NCBI GenBank assembly: GCA_002343825.1
Contig: DDSL01000008.1
Location: 356-12,592 of the forward strand
Length of the DNA stretch: 12,237 nt
From: Chthonomonas sp. UBA2391
GTDB taxonomy: Bacteria; Armatimonadota; Fimbriimonadia; Fimbriimonadales; Fimbriimonadaceae
Direction: 5' to 3'
This document shows, in pieces, positions 1 through 6,891 of the stretch. The notes under the pieces are model-generated. The model searched no databases. It was not told the origin of the DNA and saw nothing but the letters and a program-made list of their open reading frames with translations. Positions within the stretch are counted from its first letter, which is position 1, and each line of letters begins with the position of its first letter. Both the position numbers and the translations under genes were made by a program.

Positions 1-987
1 TCGAATCCCGATCTCTCCGCCAGAACCTTTGTTCTGGGGCTCCTTCTCCTTTCCGCCACGGGTCAAGCCGATGTTCAGACCTATCTCAAGCTGAGAAAGC
101 AGCACGGGATTTCTCAAGCCACCACCACGGCTGCTTTGGAAACCTTGGTCGGTAGCCGTACCCTTGAGGTTGCGGGCACCGTTAAAGGAGTCGTCACCGG
201 TAGCGGGTCTTCCCTCCTGGTCCTCGTGGCCGAAGAGTCCGATCTCTACATTCGAACAGAACAGGTGCCCGAATGGTTGACCGGTGGCCAAGTTCAGGCT
301 CGCTTGCTCATCCGTGCCGAGCGCGATGGAGAGTTCGGGTCACTCCGGACGAGCCTTTTGGGAGCAGCGCCTGAATCCGCCGTCCGTCCTTTCGACCCGA
401 AAGTTGCTCCCCGACCCACCAAGATTCAGCTCTCGGGAACGATCGGGCGAAAGACGACCACTGCGAAAGCTCCAGCCACGACCCCTCCTCGGGATTGGAA
501 CCTCAGCGCGAGCGAGGCCCTGCCCTACTACGCCAGCTTTATCAAGGGCCGCAACAAGAAGCTGAGCGACGCCACAGCCCTCAAGATCGCCGAAAACATC
601 ATTGGATTCAGTCTGAAGTTCGGCGTCGATGCGAGGCTGATCATGGCGATGGTCCTCTGCGAAAGTAATTTCGACCCGAACGAGGTGAGTCACGCCGGAG
701 CCCGTGGGCTCGGTCAATTGATGCCGGGAACCGCGCGTGGACTAGGCGTCCGCAACTCCTTTGATATCGAAGAGAACCTCTACGGCACAGTGAAGCTAAT
801 CCGGGGCCATCTCGACAAGTACGGCCGACAGGCTGAGAACGACTTCGAGGCTCTGGTGCTGAGTCTGGCCGCTTATAACGCGGGCTCTGGCGCCGTCCGT
901 CGTCATGGCGGGGTTCCCCCATTCCGAGAGACGCAGAACTACGTGCGCAAGGTCACGGAGTGGTATCGCCGGTTAGCTGGGGAGTAG
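1..987 (+). CDS. Lytic transglycosylase, SLT/Goose-lysozyme-like domain (5' partial)
   Basis: This probably cleaves peptidoglycan glycan strands in the periplasm. The frame is open from base 1 to the TAG at 985-987, so the true start lies before the window; the first internal start (TTG at 136) would discard an obvious signal peptide. In window numbering, residues 8-23 are a hydrophobic signal (RTFVLGLLLLSATGQA) with likely cleavage after GQA. Residues about 45-110 are beta-rich and unassigned, perhaps a small wall-binding or OB-like domain, followed by a Pro/Thr/Lys-rich linker to about 165. The SLT domain fills residues about 170-328: catalytic Glu221 in CESNFDP (codon 661-663), then GLGQLMP, NLYGTVKLI and AAYNAG, the standard family order. 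The 3' end overlaps the convergent acyltransferase gene by 35 nt, and no terminator is visible between them. The transglycosylase call is firm; the N-terminal domain is not identified. Confidence 0.9.
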   Translation, partial: SNPDLSARTFVLGLLLLSATGQADVQTYLKLRKQHGISQATTTAALETLVGSRTLEVAGTVKGVVTGSGSSLLVLVAEESDLYIRTEQVPEWLTGGQVQARLLIRAERDGEFGSLRTSLLGAAPESAVRPFDPKVAPRPTKIQLSGTIGRKTTTAKAPATTPPRDWNLSASEALPYYASFIKGRNKKLSDATALKIAENIIGFSLKFGVDARLIMAMVLCESNFDPNEVSHAGARGLGQLMPGTARGLGVRNSFDIEENLYGTVKLIRGHLDKYGRQAENDFEALVLSLAAYNAGSGAVRRHGGVPPFRETQNYVRKVTEWYRRLAGE

Positions 988-2098
988 ATTCCACAGGTTT
1001 CTCGTTCGGCTTGCGTTTGGAGGACGTCATGAAGGGTCTCTCGAAAACGAGGAAGAAGAGGAACGAGCCCACCAACGCAGCGGGCAAGCCGACTACCAGC
1101 ATGTACCGAAACTGCTCGGCGGCATTCTCCAACCCGGCCGGATGGTTGACGTACACCACTTGGTAGATCGGGTGGTGCATCAGATACAGGCTATAGCTGA
1201 AGAGCCCCAGCCAGGCAACCGGTCGGCAACCCACGATCCTCGAAACTACGGATTCTGGCCGAACCCAAAAAGCCGCCATCAGCAGACCGATTCCGGTGGC
1301 GATCACGATGTCGGCTAGGATCGAAGCACGATCCCAGGCGAGTAAGCCACTCCAAACCATCAGCCCCAATCCGGCGACCCCGGTCCCGGGCAGAACCCAT
1401 TGCGGCTTGGCGGAGCTAAGCCGGGCAAAAACCATCCCGACCGCAAAGAGACCGAGGTACCAGAAGTACAGCTTGAGCCCACCGGGGACATTTTGCGTGA
1501 GCCAATAGGCCCCATAGCCCGTGGCAAGAAGCAGGCCGAGTGCCGTCGTCCGCCGCAGGAGCCAAACCATCAGCGGGAACAAAAAGTAGATCTGGTACTC
1601 GATGGCGATGCTCCAAAGCACCCCATTGATCTTGTACATCCACTCCGGACGGAGGTTGTGAACCATGAAGACGTGAGCCAGCATATTTTCTTGGGTTACC
1701 GGTAGGTACTGAATCCACGGCATCCCCGCCTGATGCATGGTTACCGTATAGCAAACGAGCAGCGAGAACGCCAGGCAGGCATAGTAAGGCGGCAAGATTC
1801 GCCGCGACCGGCGCTTGATGTAGTCCCACCAGTCGAACGGCCCGCGCTGGCGCCGCTGATCATAAGCGAGCATCAAACAGAAACCCGAGATCGTGATGAA
1901 CGCCGCGACGGCGAGATGACCAAACCAAAGCGGCCGGGTGATCTGGCGATAGGCCTCCGTGAATCCGCCAACCCAGACGAGCCGATTGGGGTCGATAAGG
2001 GTCGCGATGTGTCCGATCGCGACATAGAGCGCAGCTAATCCTCTCAGACCTTCAATGCTCGGGACGCGAGCCGCCTTTCCTGGCTTACGTTCGCTCAT
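953..2098 (-). CDS. Membrane acyltransferase, acyltransferase_3 (OafA/NodX-like) family
   Basis: This is an integral membrane acyltransferase that probably O-acylates a sugar of an envelope or exported polysaccharide. The 381-aa length fits the transmembrane-only form without an extra SGNH domain. Family marks: SIEGLRGLAAL with Arg19 and His30 as the R-x10-H catalytic pair, FITISGF at 67-73, RRSRRILPPYY at 96-106 at the membrane face, WSIAIEYQIYFLFP at 162-175, SYSLYLMHHP at 301-310 and FERP at 352-355. About ten hydrophobic segments fill residues 20-355, followed by a charged Pro/Thr-rich cytoplasmic tail. The ATG at 2096-2098 has GGGGGA 7 nt upstream. It lies 159 nt downstream of the nucleotidyltransferase/mutase gene on the same strand, so a shared role in polysaccharide synthesis is plausible. 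Substrate cannot be read from sequence. Confidence 0.9.
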   Translation of the reverse strand: MSERKPGKAARVPSIEGLRGLAALYVAIGHIATLIDPNRLVWVGGFTEAYRQITRPLWFGHLAVAAFITISGFCLMLAYDQRRQRGPFDWWDYIKRRSRRILPPYYACLAFSLLVCYTVTMHQAGMPWIQYLPVTQENMLAHVFMVHNLRPEWMYKINGVLWSIAIEYQIYFLFPLMVWLLRRTTALGLLLATGYGAYWLTQNVPGGLKLYFWYLGLFAVGMVFARLSSAKPQWVLPGTGVAGLGLMVWSGLLAWDRASILADIVIATGIGLLMAAFWVRPESVVSRIVGCRPVAWLGLFSYSLYLMHHPIYQVVYVNHPAGLENAAEQFRYMLVVGLPAALVGSFLFFLVFERPFMTSSKRKPNEKPVESTPQLTGDTTP

Positions 2099-2105
2099 GG
2101 GGCAG

Positions 2106-2111
2106 TCCCCC
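2106..2111 (-). promoter_or_regulatory. Ribosome binding site of the acyltransferase gene
   Basis: GGGGGA on the - strand, 7 nt before the ATG at 2098. It is a G-rich, imperfect Shine-Dalgarno match that supports the chosen start, which agrees with the position of the family N-terminus (catalytic Arg at residue 19). Confidence 0.45.
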
Positions 2112-2151
2112 AGCAGGCTCGGCTCGCCGCCCGGCCCGGTGCCACGCCCTC

Positions 2152-2204
2152 ACCCTGTGGAGAGAAAGCAACCGGCTTGAACCACACCATTGAGTCCACA
2201 GGGT
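2152..2204. repeat. Perfect 10-bp inverted repeat with 33-nt spacer
   Basis: ACCCTGTGGA at 2152-2161 is repeated in inverted orientation as TCCACAGGGT at 2195-2204. It is followed at once by the 14-nt perfect palindrome CCGCCCCGGGGCGG (2206-2219). The pair sits in the 159-nt gap between the fusion gene and the acyltransferase, the largest gap in the window. There is no T-run after either arm on the - strand, so it is not a textbook intrinsic terminator. It could be an mRNA hairpin, an operator dyad or part of a dispersed intergenic repeat. Only the symmetry is seen; function is unknown. Confidence 0.5.
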
Positions 2205-2257
2205 TCCGCCCCGGGGCGGCGAGATCCGCCACAGCCATCACCCGCAAACCACCCGAC

Positions 2258-4750
2258 CTAGCCCTGCATTTCCTGGATCCGGCGGGAGTAGTCCTGCACC
2301 AAGGCGCGGCTCTGCTCTTCGCTGGTCCCTTCGGCATAAACGTGGAAAACAGGCTCAAACGAGTCCGGAAGGATCAGGGTCCAGCCACCGTCGTGATAGA
2401 CCTTGATCCCGTCGATCAACTCGACTTCGTTGGACTCCTGATGGGATTCCGTCAGGATCCGCATCACCGAACCCTTGTGTTCCCATGGGCACCGCACCTG
2501 CTCATAGCCGAGGTGGACTTCCGGAAGCTCATCGACCACGTCGGCGAGGGTCACGTCCACTTTCTCCAGCATGGTGAGCATGTTTGCAAACGCGAACATG
2601 GCATCAAAGCCGGGGTGAAGCTTGCTGAAGATAAAGCCGCCCGAGCCGTTGGCCCCATAGAGCGTATCAGGAGACATACAGGCCGCCATCAGCGACCGGA
2701 CGTCGGCTTTCGTGCGGACCACTTCGGCGCCCATCTTCTTGAGCATCTGCTCGATTTGGAGCGACGCCGTGACATCCATTGCGATCCGAACCCCCGGGTG
2801 GGTCTGGGCGACCAACCGGCTCATGGCCCCCATCAACTGGGCTCCGCTCAAGATCCGGCCCTTGCCGTCAACCAGCACCATACTCTCTCCCTCTTGGGTG
2901 AAGAGCACTCCGAGGTCGTAACCGAGAGTCTCGACGATCTGGCGAACACTCTCGGCGTGGCGCTCAATCTCGCGCTCGGTCCGAGGGGCCCGCTTGGCGT
3001 CGTTGTAGCTGTTCAGGTTGATCGTCTCGATTCCAAGCCTGCCGGCTACGGCCGGGAAGAACGGACTGAGCGCACTATAGCCCAGGTCACAGACCACTCG
3101 GGGCCGACTCGTCGCGGGCTTTTCCAGTTGGCGGAAGAAGTCGCTGATATAGTCGTCGATAGCCCGGGTCGCCGATTCAATGATTCCCAAGTCCTCGGGG
3201 TCCGTTCGGTGGAAATCTTCGCGGAAGAAAGCGGTTTCGACCTTCCTTTCCAGGTTCTTGGGCAGGTAGTTGCCCCTCGCGTCGAAGAGTTCGACCAGCG
3301 TCACCCGCGGGTTCCCCGGGAGCTTACGAACATTCACTGCCCCGGCCGCGCCAATGGTCCGGATGAAGTGGCGAGCGACCGGCACCGGCGCGCTCTGCAT
3401 ATCCACGACTTCGCAGCCCACACTGAGGAGCGAGGCCATGATGGCCCGCTTGATCATCCGCGAACTCCGGCTCGAATCCCTCGCCGTGACAACCGTTGCC
3501 CGGTCGGGCAAAACCGAACCAAAGGCTGAACCGAGCCGAGTGGCAAACTCGGGGGTGATTTCGATATTGCTGAGTCCCGCGACGCCGAGTTCGCGGAAGA
3601 GATTCCCCCGCCACTTGTTGCCCCAAACCAGGGACATAGTGACCGTCGACCCGCGTTCGATGACCTTGTCGGGCCAGAGCTTGATCCGCGGTCGAATCAC
3701 GCTGCCGGTATCGATCAAGCATCGGTCCCCAATGACCGCGTCTTCACCTACGGTGACGTCTCGCTTGATCGTGCACCGACTTCCGACGATGGCCGAGTGG
3801 ACTCCGACGCTCGGCCCAATGTAGGTGCCTTCCCAGATCACGGACCGCTCGATGACCGCTTCTTGTTCGACAAGGACGTTATCGCCGAGAGTCGTGTAGG
3901 GGCCAATCCTGGCTCCAGACTTGATCTTGGTGTTTCGCCCGATGCAGACCGGAGGGATCAGGGTCACATCGGGGTCGATATGGGTGTTGGGGCCGACGTG
4001 GATCCCAGGGGCCTGCTCTTCGCCGGGGATACTCAGTTGGACCCGGCCGCTCAAAAGGTGCTCTTGAGCCTCGCGATACTGTTGCAGAGTCCCGACGTCG
4101 CACCAGTAGTCTTCCATCACGTAGCCATAGAGCGGCTTTCCTTGGTGCAACAAGTGGGGGAAGATGTCCTGGCTCCAGTCATATTGCTTCCCCTGTTCCA
4201 TCAGGTCCAAGATCTCCGGCTCGAGGATGTAAATCCCGGTATTGACCGTGTCGCTGAAGACCTCCGACCAGCTAGGTTTCTCCATGAACCGCAGGATCTT
4301 TCCATCCTCGTCGGTGATGACCACACCAAACTCTAGCGGACTGGCCACTCGGTAGAGCACGATGGTGGCCAAGGCCTTCTTTTCCTTGTGAAATGCGATC
4401 GCCTTGGTGAGGTCGCAATCGGTTAGCGCGTCGCCTGAGATGATGATGAAAGGTTCATCTCGAAGCAGGTGATCGGCTTTCTTGACGCTTCCCGCCGTCC
4501 CCAGCGGGGTGTCCTCGATGCTGTAGTGCATCTGGATCCCGAACTCGGATCCATCGTCAAAGTACGCGCTGATCTCGTCGGCCAGGTAGTGAAGGGTGGA
4601 GACGACCTCCGTGATGCCGTGCCGCGCAAGGAGCCCTACGATATGGGCCATGATCGGCACGTTTCCGACCGGAGTCAGCGGTTTGGGCCGGTTGGCTGTA
4701 ATGGGTCTTAACCGTGAACCTTCCCCGCCTGCCATGACGACCGCTTTCAT
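2258..4750 (-). CDS. Mannose-1-phosphate guanylyltransferase-like / phosphomannomutase-like fusion, mutase half degenerate
   Basis: This 830-aa cytoplasmic protein has three parts. Residues 1-235 are a nucleotidyltransferase activating a sugar 1-phosphate, with the NTP loop [11 protein letters not shown] and PKPLTPV (8-28), LGTAGSVKK (83-91), GDAL (106-109), EKP (157-159) and DYWCDVGT (214-221). Residues about 248-352 are left-handed beta-helix hexapeptide repeats ([25 protein letters not shown]). Residues about 380-830 have the phosphohexomutase fold, including RDSSRSS (424-430) and the C-terminal phosphate-site remnant LPDSFEP (794-800). The catalytic phosphoserine loop TASHNP is replaced by [10 protein letters not shown] (472-481). 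The metal loop DGDxDR is replaced by FTQEGESM (617-624), and the sugar loop GExSGH by GANGSGG (699-705). The length matches known fusions of this type. The first half is expected to be active on mannose-1-P or another hexose-1-P; the mutase activity is doubtful. It lies downstream of the ribD terminator and may have its own transcript. Confidence 0.88.
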   Translation of the reverse strand: MKAVVMAGGEGSRLRPITANRPKPLTPVGNVPIMAHIVGLLARHGITEVVSTLHYLADEISAYFDDGSEFGIQMHYSIEDTPLGTAGSVKKADHLLRDEPFIIISGDALTDCDLTKAIAFHKEKKALATIVLYRVASPLEFGVVITDEDGKILRFMEKPSWSEVFSDTVNTGIYILEPEILDLMEQGKQYDWSQDIFPHLLHQGKPLYGYVMEDYWCDVGTLQQYREAQEHLLSGRVQLSIPGEEQAPGIHVGPNTHIDPDVTLIPPVCIGRNTKIKSGARIGPYTTLGDNVLVEQEAVIERSVIWEGTYIGPSVGVHSAIVGSRCTIKRDVTVGEDAVIGDRCLIDTGSVIRPRIKLWPDKVIERGSTVTMSLVWGNKWRGNLFRELGVAGLSNIEITPEFATRLGSAFGSVLPDRATVVTARDSSRSSRMIKRAIMASLLSVGCEVVDMQSAPVPVARHFIRTIGAAGAVNVRKLPGNPRVTLVELFDARGNYLPKNLERKVETAFFREDFHRTDPEDLGIIESATRAIDDYISDFFRQLEKPATSRPRVVCDLGYSALSPFFPAVAGRLGIETINLNSYNDAKRAPRTEREIERHAESVRQIVETLGYDLGVLFTQEGESMVLVDGKGRILSGAQLMGAMSRLVAQTHPGVRIAMDVTASLQIEQMLKKMGAEVVRTKADVRSLMAACMSPDTLYGANGSGGFIFSKLHPGFDAMFAFANMLTMLEKVDVTLADVVDELPEVHLGYEQVRCPWEHKGSVMRILTESHQESNEVELIDGIKVYHDGGWTLILPDSFEPVFHVYAEGTSEEQSRALVQDYSRRIQEMQG

Positions 4751-4779
4751 ACTTTCATGCTACCTAGTAGCCTCACAAG

Positions 4780-5991
4780 TTAGTCGGAAACAGAGGTCCA
4801 GACAGAGAAAGGCCCCGCTCGGAGGGCAGACGAGACGGGGCGTGGTTGGTTGGTTGGTTGGTTGGTTGGGGAGAGAAGATGCTTTCGCACTGTTCTTCCT
4901 TGTTTGTATTGACTCCTGAGCGCGGAACTTGGTTCCCCCATTTCTTGAACTGGTCGCCAAAGTTGGTACAGATCCGAGGAGATCAACCGCTCTTCGACCC
5001 TCTGCCAGCCCTCCGACCATCCATCCGGCAGGGCCCGGATCCCACTTCCGAAGGAAACGCTTCCGGTGAAGAGGTGAAGTTCATCCCCGATTCCTTGAGA
5101 CAAGAACTGTGAAACCGTCGCCGCTCCCCCTTCCACCAAGACCCCGGTGTGCCCCCTATGGAAGATCTCTACCGTGAAGGCTCCTAGGTCTAAAGTCCCA
5201 TCGCTTCGATCGGGGACCCCTAGTTCGTTCTCCCCCTGCACGGGGAGCTTTACGATCCGAGTTGCCGGCAGGTCCCCTCCCCAGATCTGGAACCCCGGCC
5301 CGACCCGCCGGTTCGGATCGAGAACCCATCGGTGAGGCTCATTGCGGACATCGGGATCCCGGGCAGTGAGGAGGGGGTCGTCGGCCTCGACGGTGCGCCG
5401 TCCTACCAAGACGCTGCCCATGGTGGCCCTCAGCAGCCTGGCATACCGCCGAGATTCTTCGGTGGTGATCCACTTACTCGTTCCGTCGGACCGGGCGACG
5501 AACCCGTCGGCGGTTTGGGCCAGCTTCAGTGCGACCCAAGCCGATTTTCTTCGGACCGCCGTCAACCACCGAAAGTTGATCTGTTCGGCCTCTGATGAAA
5601 AGACCCCGCTCACGACCTCCACCCCCGCCCGTTCGAGTGCTTCGGCCCCCCCGGCCGCCTGGGGATTCGGGTCACGAACGGCGATCAGGACTCTTCGAAC
5701 CCCAGCCTGCAGCAAAGCTTGCGAACAAGGTCCGGTCCGGCCTTGATGGTTACAGGGTTCCAAGGTCACGCAGGCGGTACCGCCTCGGGCTCGGTCTCCG
5801 GCTGCCCTCAGTGCCATAACCTCGGCATGAGGCCCCCCGGCGTATTCGTGCCATCCCTCTCCGACCGTGCTTCCATCCGGGCCGAGGATCACGCAGCCTA
5901 CATGCGGATTCGGAGCCGGGTAACCCTGCGCCGAGAGTTCAATCGCCCGCGCCATCGCGGCCAACTCAATCGGGCTTGGGGGTGTGGTCAC
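4780..5991 (-). CDS. ribD: Riboflavin biosynthesis bifunctional deaminase/reductase RibD
   Basis: RibD catalyses the second and third steps of riboflavin synthesis: deamination of the pyrimidine made from GTP, then NADPH-dependent reduction of its ribose. From the GTG at 5991 (403 aa), the deaminase domain has HAEV (55-58) and LEPCNHQGRTGPC (77-89), giving zinc ligands His55, Cys80 and Cys89. The reductase domain has KLAQTADGFVA (156-166), the S..WIT motif (172-176), GRRTVEADDPLLT (197-209) and LVEGGA (285-290). The GTG is preferred because GGAAGGGA lies 6 nt upstream and the length before MARAIELS fits relatives; the ATG at 6039 would overlap the previous gene far more. It overlaps the upstream membrane gene by 26 nt. 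Homology ends near DLYQLWRP (340-347). The last ~55 residues are low complexity, encoded across a (GGTT)6 repeat and a terminator hairpin, so the true end of the protein is uncertain. Confidence 0.9.
   Translation of the reverse strand: MTTPPSPIELAAMARAIELSAQGYPAPNPHVGCVILGPDGSTVGEGWHEYAGGPHAEVMALRAAGDRARGGTACVTLEPCNHQGRTGPCSQALLQAGVRRVLIAVRDPNPQAAGGAEALERAGVEVVSGVFSSEAEQINFRWLTAVRRKSAWVALKLAQTADGFVARSDGTSKWITTEESRRYARLLRATMGSVLVGRRTVEADDPLLTARDPDVRNEPHRWVLDPNRRVGPGFQIWGGDLPATRIVKLPVQGENELGVPDRSDGTLDLGAFTVEIFHRGHTGVLVEGGAATVSQFLSQGIGDELHLFTGSVSFGSGIRALPDGWSEGWQRVEERLISSDLYQLWRPVQEMGEPSSALRSQYKQGRTVRKHLLSPTNQPTNQPRPVSSALRAGPFSVWTSVSD
4801..4841 (-). terminator. Intrinsic terminator inside the 3' end of the ribD frame
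   Basis: On the - strand, GCCCCGTCTCG (4841-4831) pairs with CGAGCGGGGC (4821-4812). This gives a 10-bp stem with one bulged T and a 9-nt loop, followed by a moderately T-rich CTTTCTCTGTC. It is placed where the aroK-ribD operon should end, 51 nt or more before the fusion gene's ATG at 4750. The ribD frame does not stop until the TAA at 4780-4782, so ribosomes would run through the stem. The hairpin is seen directly; termination is inferred. Confidence 0.7.
4844..4869. repeat. Tetranucleotide tandem repeat (GGTT)6 / (AACC)6
   Basis: Six perfect GGTT units at 4844-4867 plus GG. They are read on the - strand as AACC and encode the TNQPTNQP stretch of the ribD tail. No other simple tetranucleotide array is visible in the window. 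Tetranucleotide arrays of this kind slip during replication and cause frame changes in phase-variable genes of other bacteria; here a slip would only change the nonconserved C-terminal tail. Confidence 0.9.
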
Positions 5992-6262
5992 GCAAGGTCC
6001 CTTCCAAAAGGTCGTTGAGGTTCTCGCTCTGCTTTTCAAGGAACTCTTCCCTTGCTCGGCGGGCCACGACTAAGGCCCCGATCGCGGCCCCCAAAAATGT
6101 GGCGCAGGTGAGGCCGAAATAGATCAAGACTCGCAATCCGTACTCGGCCATCTCACGGCGGGGGGCCGTCTCCGCGGGGCGACCGCCCACCACAAAGGGC
6201 CAAGCGAGGAGCAAGATCAATCCCAGGATCAGCAGACTCGTGGTTACGACCCGGGCACGCAT
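5966..6262 (-). CDS. Small two-helix membrane protein, unknown function (98 aa)
   Basis: I do not recognise this family. The protein has Arg residues at 2 and 4, a first membrane helix at about 7-26 (VTTSLLILGLILLLAWPFVV), a short outside loop with PAETAPRRE, a second helix at about 43-67, then a charged helical tail (ARREEFLEKQ-like, 67-92) predicted to be cytoplasmic. The ATG at 6262 overlaps the end of rpe by 19 nt, and the 3' end overlaps ribD by 26 nt. The coupling on both sides, plus a clean hydrophobicity pattern, is the reason for calling it real. No strong Shine-Dalgarno is visible; the nearest is GAGG about 13 nt upstream. A role with the PASTA protein encoded two genes upstream is possible but only from context. 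Confidence 0.75.
   Translation of the reverse strand: MRARVVTTSLLILGLILLLAWPFVVGGRPAETAPRREMAEYGLRVLIYFGLTCATFLGAAIGALVVARRAREEFLEKQSENLNDLLEGTLRDHTPKPD
5998..6005 (-). promoter_or_regulatory. Ribosome binding site deciding the ribD start
   Basis: GGAAGGGA on the - strand with a 6-nt spacer to the GTG at 5989-5991. It lies inside the 3' end of the upstream membrane-protein gene and favours the GTG over the more distal ATG at 6039 and the internal ATG at 5955. Confidence 0.65.
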
Positions 6263-6891
6263 GAGCGACGAAGGGCCTCAATCCCTTCCTTCAACGGTCC
6301 GCGGGTCAGTGCGTTGCCCGCCACCATCACCGTGGCTCCGGCCGCCGCAGCAAGTCCGATCGTCCGCGAATCAATCCCGCCATCGACCTCGATGGGGAGG
6401 CCAGGACGGAGAGTGGAGAGATATCGGACTTTTTCGAGGCATTCGGGGATCAACGCCTGACCACCCCAACCCGGATTCACGGTCATGACGAGCGCGAGAT
6501 CGAGATTTTCCAAGAGCGGCTCTAGGACCGCAACCGGAGTCCCCGGATTGATCGCCACTCCGACCTGTGCCCCCGCAGATCGGACGACCCCACACAACCG
6601 ATGTGCATGATGCGTCGCCTCAGCGTGAAAGATGATCCGCTGGCAACCAGCATCGAGGAAGGCCGCAAGATGACTCTCTGGATTCATGACCATCAGATGC
6701 GCCTCAACGGGGATCCCGGCCCTTTCCACCGCCCGAGCCGCAAGGCCCGCGCCGAACGTGATGGGGGGGACAAAGTTGCCATCCATCACGTCCAGATGAA
6801 CCCAATCGGCCTCGGCCTCTTTCATCTGTTCGATGACGGCCCCGTAGTTCAGGGGGTCAAAGCTCAGAATGCTCGGCGCGATCTCAATCAC
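6244..6891 (-). CDS. rpe: Ribulose-phosphate 3-epimerase
   Basis: This cytoplasmic TIM-barrel enzyme interconverts ribulose-5-phosphate and xylulose-5-phosphate in the pentose-phosphate pathway. At 215 aa it has the usual length. Motifs in order: PSILS (6-10), WVHLDVMDGNFVPPITFG (30-47) with metal ligands His32 and Asp34, EAHLMV (63-68) with His65, INPGTP (114-119), MTVNPGWGGQ (136-145), EVDGGI (168-173) with Asp170, and AGNAL (191-195) at the phosphate site. All catalytic residues are present. The start is GTG at 6889-6891 in a GTGA overlap with the stop of the PASTA gene, with GGAGA 9 nt upstream. Ribulose-5-phosphate is also the precursor of the riboflavin ring carbons, which fits its place before ribD. 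In Firmicutes rpe is likewise found just after a PASTA kinase gene (usually with rsgA between). Confidence 0.97.
   Translation of the reverse strand: MIEIAPSILSFDPLNYGAVIEQMKEAEADWVHLDVMDGNFVPPITFGAGLAARAVERAGIPVEAHLMVMNPESHLAAFLDAGCQRIIFHAEATHHAHRLCGVVRSAGAQVGVAINPGTPVAVLEPLLENLDLALVMTVNPGWGGQALIPECLEKVRYLSTLRPGLPIEVDGGIDSRTIGLAAAAGATVMVAGNALTRGPLKEGIEALRRSCVPGS

Noticed and set aside
136..138. TTG at 136 as the transglycosylase start
   Set aside because: The same frame continues upstream and encodes a clean signal peptide at residues 8-23, which a periplasmic enzyme needs.
2206..2219. CCGCCCCGGGGCGG palindrome as an intrinsic terminator
   Set aside because: It has no loop and no T-run on either strand. 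It is listed only as symmetry next to the inverted repeat.
2095..2358. 87-aa - strand frame ending in an ATGA overlap with the acyltransferase start
   Set aside because: The junction is suggestive, but the frame begins inside the conserved 3' end of the fusion gene in another frame and its product is Arg/Pro/Ala-rich with no domain. A shorter version from the ATG near 2238 cannot be excluded but has no supporting evidence.
2177..3529. 450-aa open frame on the + strand
   Set aside because: It is antisense to the fusion gene, whose motifs are unmistakable. The + product is His/Arg/Asp-rich with no recognisable domain, as expected for a shadow frame in GC-rich DNA.
4760..5020. Separate 86-aa gene on the - strand at the ribD end
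   Set aside because: It lies in a different frame over conserved RibD residues and only becomes meaningful as one of the alternative tails after repeat slippage.
5992..6039. Longer RibD start at the ATG at 6039
   Set aside because: It adds 16 nonconserved residues and overlaps the upstream gene by 74 nt, whereas the GTG at 5991 has a good ribosome binding site and fits family length.
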